From assembly GCF_000959365.1 (NCBI RefSeq), contig NZ_CP009555.1:2914001-2978000 (forward strand): 64,000 bases of DNA, given 5' to 3'. Of this stretch, positions 49,365-58,856 are shown one piece after another. The translations under genes were made by a program, and so were the position numbers. This stretch comes from Burkholderia oklahomensis C6786. GTDB lineage: Bacteria > Pseudomonadota > Gammaproteobacteria > Burkholderiales > Burkholderiaceae. The stretch's first letter is position 1; every line of letters starts with the position of its first letter. The notes under the pieces are model-generated. The model did no database searches. It was not told where the DNA came from and worked only from the letters and a program-made list of their open reading frames with translations.

Positions 49365-50539
49365 CGGGATCGCTTTCCATTGTCGAATGGGCGCTGCTCG
49401 CGCTCACCTGCGCGTCGTGCGGCTACGCGGTGCTCGCCGCGTTCGCGCCCGCGCCGCGCGTGCCGCGCACGGCCGCCCGCGACGGCTTCGAGCCCGTCAG
49501 CGTGCTGAAGCCGCTGTGCGGATCGGAGCCGCATCTGCACGAGAATCTCGCGACCTTCTGCGAGCAGCGGCACCCGCGCTACCAGTTGCTGTTCGGCGTC
49601 GCGTCGGCCGCCGATCCGGCCGTCGCCGTCGTGCGCCGGCTGCAGGCCGACTACCCCGACAGCGACATCGAGCTCGTGATCGACGCGCGCGTGTACGGCT
49701 CGAACCTGAAGGTCAGCAATCTCGTCAATCTCGCCGAGCGCGCGCGCTACGGCCGCATCGTGATCGCCGACAGCGACATCGCCGTCGAGCCCGATTATCT
49801 GACCCGCGTGACGGCGCCGCTCGCCGATCCGTCGGTCGGCGTCGTCACTTGCCTGTATCATGCGCGCAGCGTCGGCGGCTTCTGGACGCGGATCGGCGTG
49901 CAATTCGTCGATGCGTGGTTCGCGCCGTCGGTCCGGATTACCCATCTCGGCGGGTCGAGCCGCTTCGGGTTCGGCGCGACGCTCGCGCTGACGCGCGCGA
50001 CGCTCGACGCGATCGGCGGCTTCAAGGCGCTGAAGGACGAGCTCGCGGACGACTACTGGCTCGCCGAGTTGCCGCGCCGCCTCGGGCTGCGCACGGTGCT
50101 CTCCGAGGTGAACGTGGCGACGGACGTCGCGGAGCCGTCGTTCGCGCCGCTGTGGCTGCGCGAGACGCGCTGGCTGCGCACGATCCGCTCGCTGAATCCG
50201 GCTGGGTTCGCATTCCTGTTCATCACGTTCACCGCGCCGTGGCTCGCTATCGGCGCGGCGCTCGCCGCGTGGCTCGGCACGACGTCGGCGGCGGGCGCGA
50301 CGGCCGGCGCGGCGGCCGCGATCGGCACGGTCGCGCGGCTCGCGCTGCATGCACGCGGCTCGGCCGGCTGGCGCGCGTTCTGGCGCGATTTGCCGGTCGT
50401 GCCGGTGCGCGACGCGCTGCTCGCACTCGAGTGGCTCGCCGCCGCGTTCGGCACGCAGGTCGTGTGGCGCGGCGCGCGGATGACGGTCGTCGGCGGCGAT
50501 GCGCGCGCGACGGTCGTGGAGGCGGGCGACGGGCGCTGA
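49361..50539 (+). CDS. hpnI: Hopanoid biosynthesis glycosyltransferase HpnI
   Basis: HpnI adds N-acetylglucosamine to bacteriohopanetetrol. The 392-aa GT2 ceramide-glucosyltransferase-like protein has an N-terminal membrane span, ADSDIAVEPDYL (metal-binding Asp) and RETRWLRTIR, then C-terminal spans around residues 285–330. The ATG at 49361 follows ggagg with 8-bp spacing. It is the first of the consecutive genes hpnI-J-K-L, whose products modify the hopanoid side chain. Hopanoids stiffen the outer membrane and aid polymyxin resistance in Burkholderia. Confidence 0.93.
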   Translation: MTGSLSIVEWALLALTCASCGYAVLAAFAPAPRVPRTAARDGFEPVSVLKPLCGSEPHLHENLATFCEQRHPRYQLLFGVASAADPAVAVVRRLQADYPDSDIELVIDARVYGSNLKVSNLVNLAERARYGRIVIADSDIAVEPDYLTRVTAPLADPSVGVVTCLYHARSVGGFWTRIGVQFVDAWFAPSVRITHLGGSSRFGFGATLALTRATLDAIGGFKALKDELADDYWLAELPRRLGLRTVLSEVNVATDVAEPSFAPLWLRETRWLRTIRSLNPAGFAFLFITFTAPWLAIGAALAAWLGTTSAAGATAGAAAAIGTVARLALHARGSAGWRAFWRDLPVVPVRDALLALEWLAAAFGTQVVWRGARMTVVGGDARATVVEAGDGR

Positions 50540-50656
50540 AGGGCGCCGGACACATACATGGGATGCGCGGGCGGCGACAGGCGGCCCGCGGTTTTCGAAA
50601 CGAAACATTTGCACTCGAACGAATTGATATCTATGCAGCAGGCTACCGGAGCATTC

Positions 50657-52078
50657 ATGAAAACGCTGTTCTTGCAGGCCCCGTCGTACGACGGCTTCGA
50701 CGGCGGCGCGGGCTCCCGCTATCAGGCGAAGCGCGAGATCCGATCCTTCTGGTATCCGACGTGGCTCGCGCAGCCGGCCGCGCTCGTGCCGGGCAGCCGC
50801 GTCGTCGACGCGCCGGCCGACGGCCTGTCGGTCGAAGCGACGCTCAAGATCGCGAAGGACTACGATCTCGTGATCATCCACACGAGCACGCCGTCGTTCC
50901 CGACCGACGCGATGTTCGCGGAAGACCTGAAGAAGATGAAGCCGTCGATGCTGGTCGGCATGGTCGGCGCGAAGGTGGCGGTCGATCCGCACAACTCGCT
51001 GACCGCGACGGAAGCGATCGACTTCGTCTGCCGCGAGGAATTCGACTACACGTGCAAGGACATCGCCGAAGGCAAGCCGTTTTCCGAGATCCTCGGGATG
51101 AGCTACCGCGCGAAGGACGGCTCGATCGAGCACAACGGCCCGCGTCCGATGATCGAGAACATGGACGAGCTGCCGTTCGTCGCGCCCGTCTACAAGCGCG
51201 ATCTCAAGATCGACAACTACTTCATCGGCTACCTGAACTACCCGTACGTGTCGATCTACACGGGCCGCGGCTGCCGCTCGAAGTGCACGTTCTGCCTGTG
51301 GCCGCAGACGGTCGGCGGCCATCGCTACCGCACGCGCTCGGTCGAGAGCGTGCTCGCGGAAGTGAAGTGGATCCGCGACAACATGCCGGAAGTGAAGGAG
51401 ATCATGTTCGACGACGACACGTTCACCGACTTCAAGCCGCGCGTCGAGGAGATCGCACGCGGGCTCGGCAAGCTCGGCGTCACGTGGTCGTGCAACGCGA
51501 AGGCGAACGTGCCGTACTCGACGCTCAAGATCATGAAGGAAAACGGCCTGCGCCTGTTGCTGGTCGGCTACGAATCGGGCGACGACCAGATCCTCCTGAA
51601 CATCAAGAAGGGCCTGCGCACCGACATCGCGCGCCGCTTCAACGAGGACTGCCGCAAGCTCGGCATCAAGATCCACGGCACCTTCATCCTCGGCCTGCCG
51701 GGCGAGACGAAGGACACGATCAAGAAGACGATCGAGTACGCGAAGGAAATCAATCCGCACACGATCCAGGTGTCGCTCGCCGCGCCGTACCCGGGCACGC
51801 GCCTCTACGAGCAGGCGATCGAGAACGGCTGGCTCGCGGAGAACAAGACGATCAACCTCGTCAGCAAGGAAGGCGTGCAGCTCGCCGCGATCGGCTATCC
51901 GCACCTGTCGCGCGAGGAGATCTACCACCACCTCGAGCACTTCTATCGCGAGTTCTATTTCCGGCCGTCGAAGATCTGGGAAATCGTCCGCGAAATGCTG
52001 ACGAGCTGGGAGATGATGAAGCGCCGTCTGCGCGAAGGCGTCGAATTCTTCCGTTTCCTGCGCGCGCATGAGGCTTGA
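50657..52078 (+). CDS. hpnJ: Hopanoid biosynthesis radical SAM protein HpnJ
   Basis: HpnJ rearranges the glucosamine of the hopanoid side chain to the cyclitol ether. The 473-aa protein has a B12-binding-like N-terminal domain and a radical SAM domain with the 4Fe-4S cysteines Cys206, Cys210 and Cys213 (CRSKCTFC). The ATG at 50657 starts MKTLFLQAPSYDGFDGG, the usual HpnJ start; ATG 50633 is also in frame. It is 117 bp after hpnI and 3 bp before hpnK. Confidence 0.95.
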   Translation: MKTLFLQAPSYDGFDGGAGSRYQAKREIRSFWYPTWLAQPAALVPGSRVVDAPADGLSVEATLKIAKDYDLVIIHTSTPSFPTDAMFAEDLKKMKPSMLVGMVGAKVAVDPHNSLTATEAIDFVCREEFDYTCKDIAEGKPFSEILGMSYRAKDGSIEHNGPRPMIENMDELPFVAPVYKRDLKIDNYFIGYLNYPYVSIYTGRGCRSKCTFCLWPQTVGGHRYRTRSVESVLAEVKWIRDNMPEVKEIMFDDDTFTDFKPRVEEIARGLGKLGVTWSCNAKANVPYSTLKIMKENGLRLLLVGYESGDDQILLNIKKGLRTDIARRFNEDCRKLGIKIHGTFILGLPGETKDTIKKTIEYAKEINPHTIQVSLAAPYPGTRLYEQAIENGWLAENKTINLVSKEGVQLAAIGYPHLSREEIYHHLEHFYREFYFRPSKIWEIVREMLTSWEMMKRRLREGVEFFRFLRAHEA

Positions 52079-52081
52079 ACG

Positions 52082-52969
52082 GTGGCGGGTCCCGACGCGG
52101 CGCCGCGCGCGCTGATCTTCACGGCGGACGATTTCGGCCTGCATCCGCGGGTCAATGCGGCCGTCGAGCGCGCGCACCGGGACGGTGTGCTCGCGGCCGC
52201 GAGCCTGATGGTCGGCGCGCCCGCCGCGCGTGATGCGGTCGAGCGCGCGAAGCGCCTGCCGTCGCTCGCGGTCGGCCTGCACGTCGTGCTCGCCGACGGG
52301 CCCGCGACGCTGCCCGCAAGCGACATCCCGGCGCTCGTCGGCCCCGACGGCCGCTTCGGCGACGCGATGGCGAAGGACGGTTGCCGCTTCTTCTTCCTGC
52401 CGCACGTGCGCGCGCAGCTGCGCCGCGAAATCCGTGCGCAGTTCGAAGCGTTCGCGGCGACCGGGCTCACGCTCGATCACGTGAACACGCACAAGCATTT
52501 CCATCTGCATCCGACCGTGCTGTCGATGATCATCGACATCGGCCGCGAATTCGGGCTGCGCGCGGTGCGACTGCCGTACGAGCCGTCGACGCCGTTCTGG
52601 CTGAAGCCGTGGATCGGGCTCGTGCGCGCGCGGCTCGATCGCGCGGGGATCGCGCACAACGACTACGTCGTCGGCATCGAGCACACGGGCGCGATGGACG
52701 AAGCGGTGCTGCTCGACGCGCTCGCGAAGCTGCCGGGGGGCGTCGGCGAAATCTACTGCCATCCGGCGGAGGCGGGCGACGGGCCGGTCACGCCGTCGAT
52801 GCGCGACTACCGGCCGGCCGACGAGCTCGCCGCGCTGCTGTCGCCGCGCGTCGCGGCCGCGGTGGAGGCGGCGGGCGTCGCATGCGGCGGCTTCGCCGAC
52901 GTGTTCGGCGGCGGCGCGCGTGCGCGCATGCCGCGCGGCGCGCGGATCACCGGAGCGCAGCCGTCATGA
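52082..52969 (+). CDS. hpnK: Hopanoid biosynthesis deacetylase HpnK
   Basis: HpnK removes the acetyl group from N-acetylglucosaminyl bacteriohopanetetrol. The 295-aa YdjC-family protein has the metal-binding Asp pair in FTADDFGLH and the HVNTHKHFHLHP histidine cluster. It starts at GTG 52082, 3 bp after hpnJ, and its last four bases overlap the hpnL start. Order of action is presumably HpnI, HpnK, HpnJ. Confidence 0.93.
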   Translation: MAGPDAAPRALIFTADDFGLHPRVNAAVERAHRDGVLAAASLMVGAPAARDAVERAKRLPSLAVGLHVVLADGPATLPASDIPALVGPDGRFGDAMAKDGCRFFFLPHVRAQLRREIRAQFEAFAATGLTLDHVNTHKHFHLHPTVLSMIIDIGREFGLRAVRLPYEPSTPFWLKPWIGLVRARLDRAGIAHNDYVVGIEHTGAMDEAVLLDALAKLPGGVGEIYCHPAEAGDGPVTPSMRDYRPADELAALLSPRVAAAVEAAGVACGGFADVFGGGARARMPRGARITGAQPS

Positions 52970-54012
52970 CCCGCTGGATCAAATGGCTCGGCTGGCCGCT
53001 CGGGATCGCGATCCTGCTCGCGCTCGTCGTGCACGAGGGTGTCGGCGACGTCGTTCGCGTGATCGGCCAGGCCGGTTTCGCGCTGCTGTGGCTCGTGCCG
53101 TTCCACGGGCTGCCGCTGCTGCTCGACGCGCACGCGTGGCGTCTGCTGCTCGACAAGCGCGCGTCGCTGCCGTTCCTCTGGTGGATCGCGACCGTGCGCG
53201 AGGCGGTGAACCGGCTGCTGCCCGTCGTTGGCGTCGGCGGCGAGATCGTCGGCATCCGGCTCGCGCGCTGGCGCGTGCCCGACGCGAGCCGCGTGACGGC
53301 GTCGGTGATCGTCGAGGTGCTCGTGACGATCGCCGTCCAGTACGCGTTCGCCGCGCTCGGCCTCGTGCTGCTCCTGATCGCGACGCAGGAGAGCGTCGGC
53401 GCGAGGACGATCGGCGTCGCGCTCGTGCTGTCGCTGCCGATGCCCGTGCTCGCGTTCGTGCTGATGCGCCGCGGCGGAGTCTTCCATGCGATCGAGCGCT
53501 TCGCGAGCCGGCTGCTCGGCGATTCGCACCGGCTGCTGCAAGGCGTCGACGGCAAGCGCCTCGACGCCGACATCGACGCGCTGATGTCGCGCGCGGGCCT
53601 GCTGTTCCGCGCGTTCTTCTGGCAGCTGGCGGGCTATGTTGTCGGCGCGCTCGAGATCTACTGGGCGCTCGCGCTGCTCGGCCATCCGGTGTCGATCGGC
53701 GGCGCGGTCGCGATCGAGGCGATGACGCAGGCGGTGCGCCACGCGGCGTTCATGGTGCCGGGCGGCCTGGGCGTCCAGGAGGCGACCGTCGTGCTGCTCG
53801 CGCAGATGTTCGGCGTCGACCGCGAGACGGCGCTGTCGCTCGCGCTCGTCAAGCGCGCGCGCGAGCTGCTGTTCGGCGCGCTTGCGCTCGGCTCGTGGCA
53901 GCTCGTCGAGTTGTCGCGCACGCGGCGGCGGATTCGCAACCATGCGCGGCGCGCGGCCCGCGTGGCGGCCGCCGGTGCACAGCGCGAGCGCGAGGTCGAA
54001 TCGTTGCCATGA
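52966..54012 (+). CDS. hpnL: Hopanoid-associated membrane protein HpnL
   Basis: This 348-aa polytopic protein belongs to the lysylphosphatidylglycerol synthase TM-region (UPF0104) family and is the HpnL type by position. About eight membrane spans are visible, with GGLGVQEATVVLL near the C-terminus. The role is inferred to be transport of a hopanoid precursor or product; it is not proven. It overlaps hpnK by 4 bp. Confidence 0.88.
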   Translation: MTRWIKWLGWPLGIAILLALVVHEGVGDVVRVIGQAGFALLWLVPFHGLPLLLDAHAWRLLLDKRASLPFLWWIATVREAVNRLLPVVGVGGEIVGIRLARWRVPDASRVTASVIVEVLVTIAVQYAFAALGLVLLLIATQESVGARTIGVALVLSLPMPVLAFVLMRRGGVFHAIERFASRLLGDSHRLLQGVDGKRLDADIDALMSRAGLLFRAFFWQLAGYVVGALEIYWALALLGHPVSIGGAVAIEAMTQAVRHAAFMVPGGLGVQEATVVLLAQMFGVDRETALSLALVKRARELLFGALALGSWQLVELSRTRRRIRNHARRAARVAAAGAQREREVESLP

Positions 54013-54085
54013 CGGCGCGGTTGAGCGGCGGGGCGCTTTTTCTTCGGGATGTTGGCTCGCCGATCTAATGATTCGCTGATCTGGC

Positions 54086-54117
54086 GGCTCGAAGGCTCGA
54101 AGGCTCGAAGGCTCGAA
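54086..54117. repeat. (GGCTCGAA)4 octanucleotide repeat
   Basis: Four exact 8-bp units lie between hpnL and the lipoprotein gene. The unit is not a multiple of three, but it is outside any coding region. Number variation between isolates is expected. Confidence 0.92.
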
Positions 54118-54283
54118 GAGGCCGACCGCGGGCCGCTGCGCGCCGAGCGCCGCGCCGCACGAGGCGGCGACACGGCGCGCATGCTTCGAGCGCTGCGTCG
54201 AGTCCCGCTTCGGCGCACGACAGCCGCAGTGCGGTATGCTTGCGCGCGTGTTCGATGTTGCGCGCAAGCCGCGCCGTTTCCCG

Positions 54284-54844
54284 ATGACGATGTTCCGATT
54301 CCGTATCCTTCCTGTCGCGTTGCTCGGCGCGGCGCTCGCGCTCGCCGGCTGCGACGATCAGCAAAGCGAGCAGACCGTGCAGCGATTCAAGGATTTCTTC
54401 AACGCGATCAAACCCGCGCCGCTGTTCCTCAAGGGGCTCACGCCCGGCGTGACGACCGAGGCCGAGATCCGCAGCCAGATGGGGCGTCCCGAGACCGAGC
54501 GGGTCTATACGGACGGCTCGAAGCGGCTCGAATATCCGCGCGGCCCGATGGGCAACGAGACCTACATGGTCGACATCGACGCGAACGGCCGCTTCACCGC
54601 GGCGACGCAAGTGCTGACGGCCGCGAACTTCGCGAAGATCCGGCCGGGCATGACGGAGGACGAGGTGCGGCGGCTGCTCGGCAAGCCGACCGAGGTCGCG
54701 CGCTATCCGCTCAAGCCGGAGACGGTGTGGAGCTGGCGCTGGCTCGAGGATGGCGTCAATCAGGATGCGTTCTTCAACGTTCATTTCGGGCCGGACGGGA
54801 TCGTCTATACGACCTCGCGCTCGGACATTCTGAAGGGGCACTGA
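54284..54844 (+). CDS. BamE-like outer-membrane lipoprotein
   Basis: This 186-aa lipoprotein has the signal LALAGC with lipidated Cys23. Two SmpA/OmlA (BamE) type repeats follow: LKGLTPGVTTEAEIRSQMGRPE and IRPGMTEDEVRRLLGKPTEV. Real BamE has one repeat and is usually near fur/recN. Therefore this is a paralogue with unknown role, possibly in outer-membrane assembly or hopanoid-rich envelope maintenance. ATG 54290 is an alternative start. Confidence 0.85.
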   Translation: MTMFRFRILPVALLGAALALAGCDDQQSEQTVQRFKDFFNAIKPAPLFLKGLTPGVTTEAEIRSQMGRPETERVYTDGSKRLEYPRGPMGNETYMVDIDANGRFTAATQVLTAANFAKIRPGMTEDEVRRLLGKPTEVARYPLKPETVWSWRWLEDGVNQDAFFNVHFGPDGIVYTTSRSDILKGH

Positions 54845-55541
54845 GCGACGCAGCGAAGCGGGGCTCCGAAGGACGGTTCACCGCGGTCGGCGCTTTATTC
54901 CGCGGCGCATTGGTGCATCGGTGTACATCCGTCGCGCCTGCGAGCGCCCAGACGCGTGCGCAAGTGCGTGCCGCGGCTCGCCGGTTCCGCTGCGTGCAAC
55001 GCCCCGGCGGCTGACGCGTGAAGATCTCTGCTCGTCGCTGGCGCTCGCAAGCGCTCTCGAACGGCGTGTCGGCGCTCGGCGTTACTCGTCGCCGGGCGCA
55101 ATCGGCCTGTCAGTGGACCGGCGGCGCTTGCAGGCTCGGGCCTTCATCTTTCCGCTTGGTCTTCGCGCAGCCGCGTTCCTCGCCTACGGCCGCGCTACGC
55201 GGCCACCGACCGTCGAAGCTGTTCCCGGCCATTCCCCGCCATCGTGCGCCGCCGCGAAACGCCCGCTGCCGCCGCTTGCCCGCCGCCCATCGTCTCTATC
55301 GCAAAAGCGACTCGAAACTTGCAAAAAAGCGGCGCACGGCGCGCGGCCGGCAACGTCCGGAACCGATGTTTACCCCGCTAAAACAGTGCTGTGCGCACGC
55401 TCCGCGTCGGCGCCGGCGTGATATTGCAACGCAGCATTCCGCGCGACCGCCATTTGAGCCGTTTTTTTTCGCTTGCGACTATCCGCGTCAAACCGGCGCA
55501 GCCGTCCGTGCGCCATTCCCATCACGATCACGGAGACAAGC
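54845..55541. other. 697-bp gap before the arginine transporter
   Basis: I could see no supported gene. In particular there is no periplasmic binding-protein gene, which usually precedes hisQ. The ORFs here are Arg/Ala/Ser-rich and look like non-coding frames. The promoter of the transporter should lie near 55330–55500 (aaaaaagcggcg, ttttttttcgcttg), but I cannot place it. Confidence 0.55.
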
Positions 55542-56231
55542 GTGTTCCTATACGGCTTCGGTCCGCTCATCTGGGCCGGCACCGTGCAGACGATCGAGCT
55601 GTCGGTGCTGTCGCTCGCGGCCGCGATCGCGCTCGGCCTCATCGGCGCGGTGGCGAAGCTCTCGCACAATCGCGTGCTGCGCGCGATCGCGACGGGCTAC
55701 ACGACGCTCATCCGCTCAGTGCCCGATCTCGTGCTGATGCTGTTGCTCTTCTACAGCATCCAGATCTGGCTCAACCAGTTCACCGACCTGATGAGCTGGG
55801 ATCAGATCGACATCGATCCGTTCGTCGCGGGCGTGCTCACGCTCGGCTTCATCTACGGCGCGTACTTCACCGAGACGTTTCGCGGCGCGTTCCTGTCGGT
55901 GCCGCGCGGCCAGCTCGAAGCGGGCAGCGCGTACGGCATGAGCGGGATGCGCGTGTTCGCGCGGATCATGTTTCCTCAGATGATGCGCTTCGCGCTGCCC
56001 GGCATCGGCAACAACTGGCAGGTGCTCGTGAAGGCGACCGCGCTCGTGTCGATCATCGGCTTGGCCGACGTCGTGAAGGCCGCGCAGGACGCGGGCAAGA
56101 GCACGTTCAACATGTTCTTCTTCATCCTCATCGCGGCGCTCATTTATCTCGCGATCACGACGGTCTCCAATCTCGTGCTCAAGCAGCTCGAGAAGCGTTA
56201 TTCCATCGGCGTGAGGCACGCGGAACTATGA
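55542..56231 (+). CDS. hisQ: Basic amino-acid ABC permease HisQ
   Basis: This is a 229-aa inner-membrane permease of the histidine/lysine/arginine/ornithine transporter. It has five hydrophobic spans and the cytoplasmic EAA loop QLEAGSAYGMSGMRVFARIMFPQMMRFALPG. The GTG at 55542 follows ggag with 6-bp spacing. Its stop overlaps the hisM start (atga). Confidence 0.94.
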   Translation: MFLYGFGPLIWAGTVQTIELSVLSLAAAIALGLIGAVAKLSHNRVLRAIATGYTTLIRSVPDLVLMLLLFYSIQIWLNQFTDLMSWDQIDIDPFVAGVLTLGFIYGAYFTETFRGAFLSVPRGQLEAGSAYGMSGMRVFARIMFPQMMRFALPGIGNNWQVLVKATALVSIIGLADVVKAAQDAGKSTFNMFFFILIAALIYLAITTVSNLVLKQLEKRYSIGVRHAEL

Positions 56232-56941
56232 TCGAGATTCTCCAGGAATTCGGGCGCGCGTTCTTCTACTGGGACGGCCAGCGCATGTCGGGGCTTGCGG
56301 TCACGCTGTGGCTGCTCGTCGCGTCGCTCGCGATCGGCTTTCTCTGCGCGGTGCCGCTCGCGGTCGCGCGGGTGTCGAAGAATCGCTGGCTGTCGACGCC
56401 CGTGCGCTTCTACACGTACGTGTTCCGCGGCACGCCGCTCTACGTGCAACTGCTCCTCATCTACACGGGGATGTACAGCCTCGCGTTCGTTCGCGATCAT
56501 GCGTTCCTCGATGCGTTCTTCCGAAGCGGCTTCAACTGCGCGATCCTCGCGTTCGCGCTCAACACCTGTGCGTACACGACCGAGATCTTCGCGGGCGCGA
56601 TCCGCGCGATTCCGCACGGCGAAGTCGAGGCGGCGCGCGCGTACGGGATGAGCCCGTTCACGATGTACCGCCGGGTGATCCTGCCGTCTTCGCTGCGTCG
56701 CGCGTTGCCGCTTTACAGCAACGAGGTGATCCTGATGCTGCACGCGACGACGGTCGCGTTCACGGCGACCGTGCCCGACATCCTGAAAGTCGCGCGCGAC
56801 GCGAATTCGGCGACGTACATGGCGTTCCAGTCGTTCGGAATCGCCGCGCTCATCTATCTTGCGGTATCGTTCGCACTCGTCGCGGCCTTTCGCCGGGCGG
56901 AGCGCCACTGGCTCGCGTATCTCGCGGCCGGCCGTCATTGA
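56228..56941 (+). CDS. hisM: Basic amino-acid ABC permease HisM
   Basis: This is a 237-aa permease partner of HisQ. The EAA loop GEVEAARAYGMSPFTMYRRVILPSSLRRALP is present and the spans match the family. It overlaps hisQ by 4 bp. hisP follows after 21 bp. HisQ and HisM form the heterodimeric channel. Confidence 0.95.
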   Translation: MIEILQEFGRAFFYWDGQRMSGLAVTLWLLVASLAIGFLCAVPLAVARVSKNRWLSTPVRFYTYVFRGTPLYVQLLLIYTGMYSLAFVRDHAFLDAFFRSGFNCAILAFALNTCAYTTEIFAGAIRAIPHGEVEAARAYGMSPFTMYRRVILPSSLRRALPLYSNEVILMLHATTVAFTATVPDILKVARDANSATYMAFQSFGIAALIYLAVSFALVAAFRRAERHWLAYLAAGRH

Positions 56942-56962
56942 TTTCATTCCAGGGAGAGCCAG

Positions 56963-57757
56963 TTGGCAGAGACCACGACCACGAACGCCGCGTGCAAGCT
57001 CGAGGCGCGGGACATCCACAAGCGCTACGGCGACAACGAGGTGCTGAAGGGCGTGTCGCTGAACGCGAAGGCGGGTGACGTCATCAGCATCATCGGCGCG
57101 AGCGGTTCGGGCAAGAGCACGTTTCTGCGCTGCATCAACTTCCTCGAGCGGCCGAACGCGGGTCAGATCGTCGTCGATGGCGAGACGGTGCGCACGAAGG
57201 CCGATCGCGCGGGCAATCTCGAAGTCGCCGACCACAAGCAGTTGCAGCGGATCCGCACGAAGCTCGCGATGGTGTTCCAGCACTTCAATCTGTGGGCGCA
57301 CATGAACGTGCTCGAGAACGTGATGGAAGCGCCCGTGCATGTGCTCGGGCTGTCGCGGCGCGAGGCCGAGGAGCGCGCGCGCGAATACCTCGAGAAAGTG
57401 GGGCTGGCGCCGCGCGTCGAGAAGCAGTATCCGTCGCACCTGTCGGGCGGCCAGCAGCAGCGCGTCGCGATCGCGCGCGCGCTGGCGATGCATCCCGACG
57501 TGATGCTGTTCGACGAGCCGACGTCGGCGCTCGACCCGGAACTCGTCGGCGAAGTGCTGAAGGTGATGCAAAAGCTCGCCGAAGAAGGCCGGACGATGAT
57601 CGTCGTTACGCACGAGATGGGTTTCGCGCGCAACGTGTCGAACCATGTGATGTTCCTGCACCAGGGGCGCACCGAGGAAGAGGGCGATCCGGCCGACGTG
57701 CTCGCGCGCCCGCGTAGCGAGCGCCTGAAGCAGTTCCTGTCCGGCAGCCTCAAGTAA
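56963..57757 (+). CDS. hisP: Basic amino-acid ABC transporter ATPase HisP
   Basis: This is a 264-aa ATPase of the polar amino-acid uptake family: Walker [10 protein letters not shown], signature LSGGQQQR, Walker [13 protein letters not shown] and switch histidine in VTHEMG. The start is TTG 56963, supported by agggag upstream. It powers HisQM. A binding protein encoded elsewhere must deliver the substrate. The arginine catabolic genes next door point to arginine or ornithine as the main substrate. Confidence 0.95.
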   Translation: MAETTTTNAACKLEARDIHKRYGDNEVLKGVSLNAKAGDVISIIGASGSGKSTFLRCINFLERPNAGQIVVDGETVRTKADRAGNLEVADHKQLQRIRTKLAMVFQHFNLWAHMNVLENVMEAPVHVLGLSRREAEERAREYLEKVGLAPRVEKQYPSHLSGGQQQRVAIARALAMHPDVMLFDEPTSALDPELVGEVLKVMQKLAEEGRTMIVVTHEMGFARNVSNHVMFLHQGRTEEEGDPADVLARPRSERLKQFLSGSLK

Positions 57758-57775
57758 CGGCCGACGCGGCAGGTC

Positions 57776-58822
57776 GTGACGTCCGTGAATCGTCCAGCCA
57801 GTCCCGCCCGCACGATACAGGTGGCGATTGTCGCGTTGCCGCCCGTGTCGATGTCGGGCGTGGGGCCGATCGTCGACGCGTTGAATCTCGCGAACGAGAT
57901 CGACGGGCGCCTCCTGTACCGCTGGCAGGTGTGCTCGTGGGACGGCCGCGCGGTGCCGCTCGCGGGCGGCGCGCAATGGCACGCGGACGCCGCGTTCAAC
58001 GACGCGATCGTCTGCGACTGGCTGATCGTCGTCAGCGAGCGGTTCCAGCAGTTCGCCGACTACCGGCTCTTTCTCGCGAGCCTGTCGCGCGTCGGCCAGC
58101 GCACGCCGGTCGTGACGGGCATCCATCACGGCGTGTGGTGGCTCGCGATGGCGGGGCAACTGTCGGGCTACCGGGTGAGCGTGAACTGGGAGACGTACCA
58201 GCAGTTCGCCGAGCAGTTCGAGCGCTCGATCGTCACGCAGCAGATCTTCGAAATCGACCGCGATCGCGCGACGTGCGCGGGCGGCCAGGCGACCGTCGAC
58301 TTCATGCTCGCGATGATCGGCCGCGACCACGGGCCGGAGCTGGCGGAGCGGATCGCGGACGCGCTTGGCACGGGGTCGCTTCGGAGCGGCGAGGAGCGCC
58401 AGCGGATTCCGTTCGTGACGGCGCCGGGCGAGCGGCACCCGCGGCTGAACGATGCGCTGTTGCTGATGGAGGCGAACATCGAGGATCCGCTGACGACGGA
58501 CGAGATCGCGGGGTTCGTCGGCGTGTCGAGGCGGCAGCTCGAGCGACTCTTCAGGCAGTATCTCGGTGCGATGCCGTCGAAGTACTACCTGAATCTGCGC
58601 TTGTTGAAGGCGCGCACGCAGTTGCAGCGGACGAGCAAGTCCGTCGTGCAGGTCAGTCTCGCTTGCGGGTTTTCTTCGGCGGCGCATTTTTCGAATGCGT
58701 ATCGGGAGAGGTTCGGTGTCACGCCGCGTGAGGATCGGCGGGCGTGGCTCGAGAAGCAGCATGGAGGCGTCGAGCCGCCTCGGGCGGGGGCGATGGTCGA
58801 GAGGCCCTCCGGGCGGGGATGA
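57776..58822 (+). CDS. AraC-family (GlxA/ArgR-type) regulator
   Basis: This 348-aa regulator has an N-terminal DJ-1/PfpI-like domain (IVALPPVSMSGVGPIVDALNLANE) and a C-terminal pair of AraC helix-turn-helix motifs (TDEIAGFVGVSRRQLERLFRQ and VVQVSLACGFSSAAHFSNAYRERFG). This architecture matches Pseudomonas ArgR, which activates arginine uptake and the AST pathway. Its place between hisQMP and astC-aruFG-astD fits that role, which remains inference. The start is GTG 57776, 18 bp after hisP. Confidence 0.9.
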   Translation: MTSVNRPASPARTIQVAIVALPPVSMSGVGPIVDALNLANEIDGRLLYRWQVCSWDGRAVPLAGGAQWHADAAFNDAIVCDWLIVVSERFQQFADYRLFLASLSRVGQRTPVVTGIHHGVWWLAMAGQLSGYRVSVNWETYQQFAEQFERSIVTQQIFEIDRDRATCAGGQATVDFMLAMIGRDHGPELAERIADALGTGSLRSGEERQRIPFVTAPGERHPRLNDALLLMEANIEDPLTTDEIAGFVGVSRRQLERLFRQYLGAMPSKYYLNLRLLKARTQLQRTSKSVVQVSLACGFSSAAHFSNAYRERFGVTPREDRRAWLEKQHGGVEPPRAGAMVERPSGRG

Positions 58823-58856
58823 GTGGTTTCTTTTGGGCTTTTTTTGTCTGTTTTTT

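Noticed and set aside
49157..52762. A 1201-codon open frame on the minus strand across hpnI-J-K
   Set aside because: It is an antisense shadow of GC-rich coding DNA: Arg/Ala/His/Asp-rich, no recognisable domain, and the plus-strand genes it covers are clear.
54086..54117. Regular (GGCTCGAA) repeat as a CRISPR array
   Set aside because: The unit is only 8 bp without spacers and there are no cas genes.
54845..55541. A broken binding-protein gene before hisQ
   Set aside because: None of the frames shows a signal peptide or the binding-protein fold pattern, so I report only its absence.
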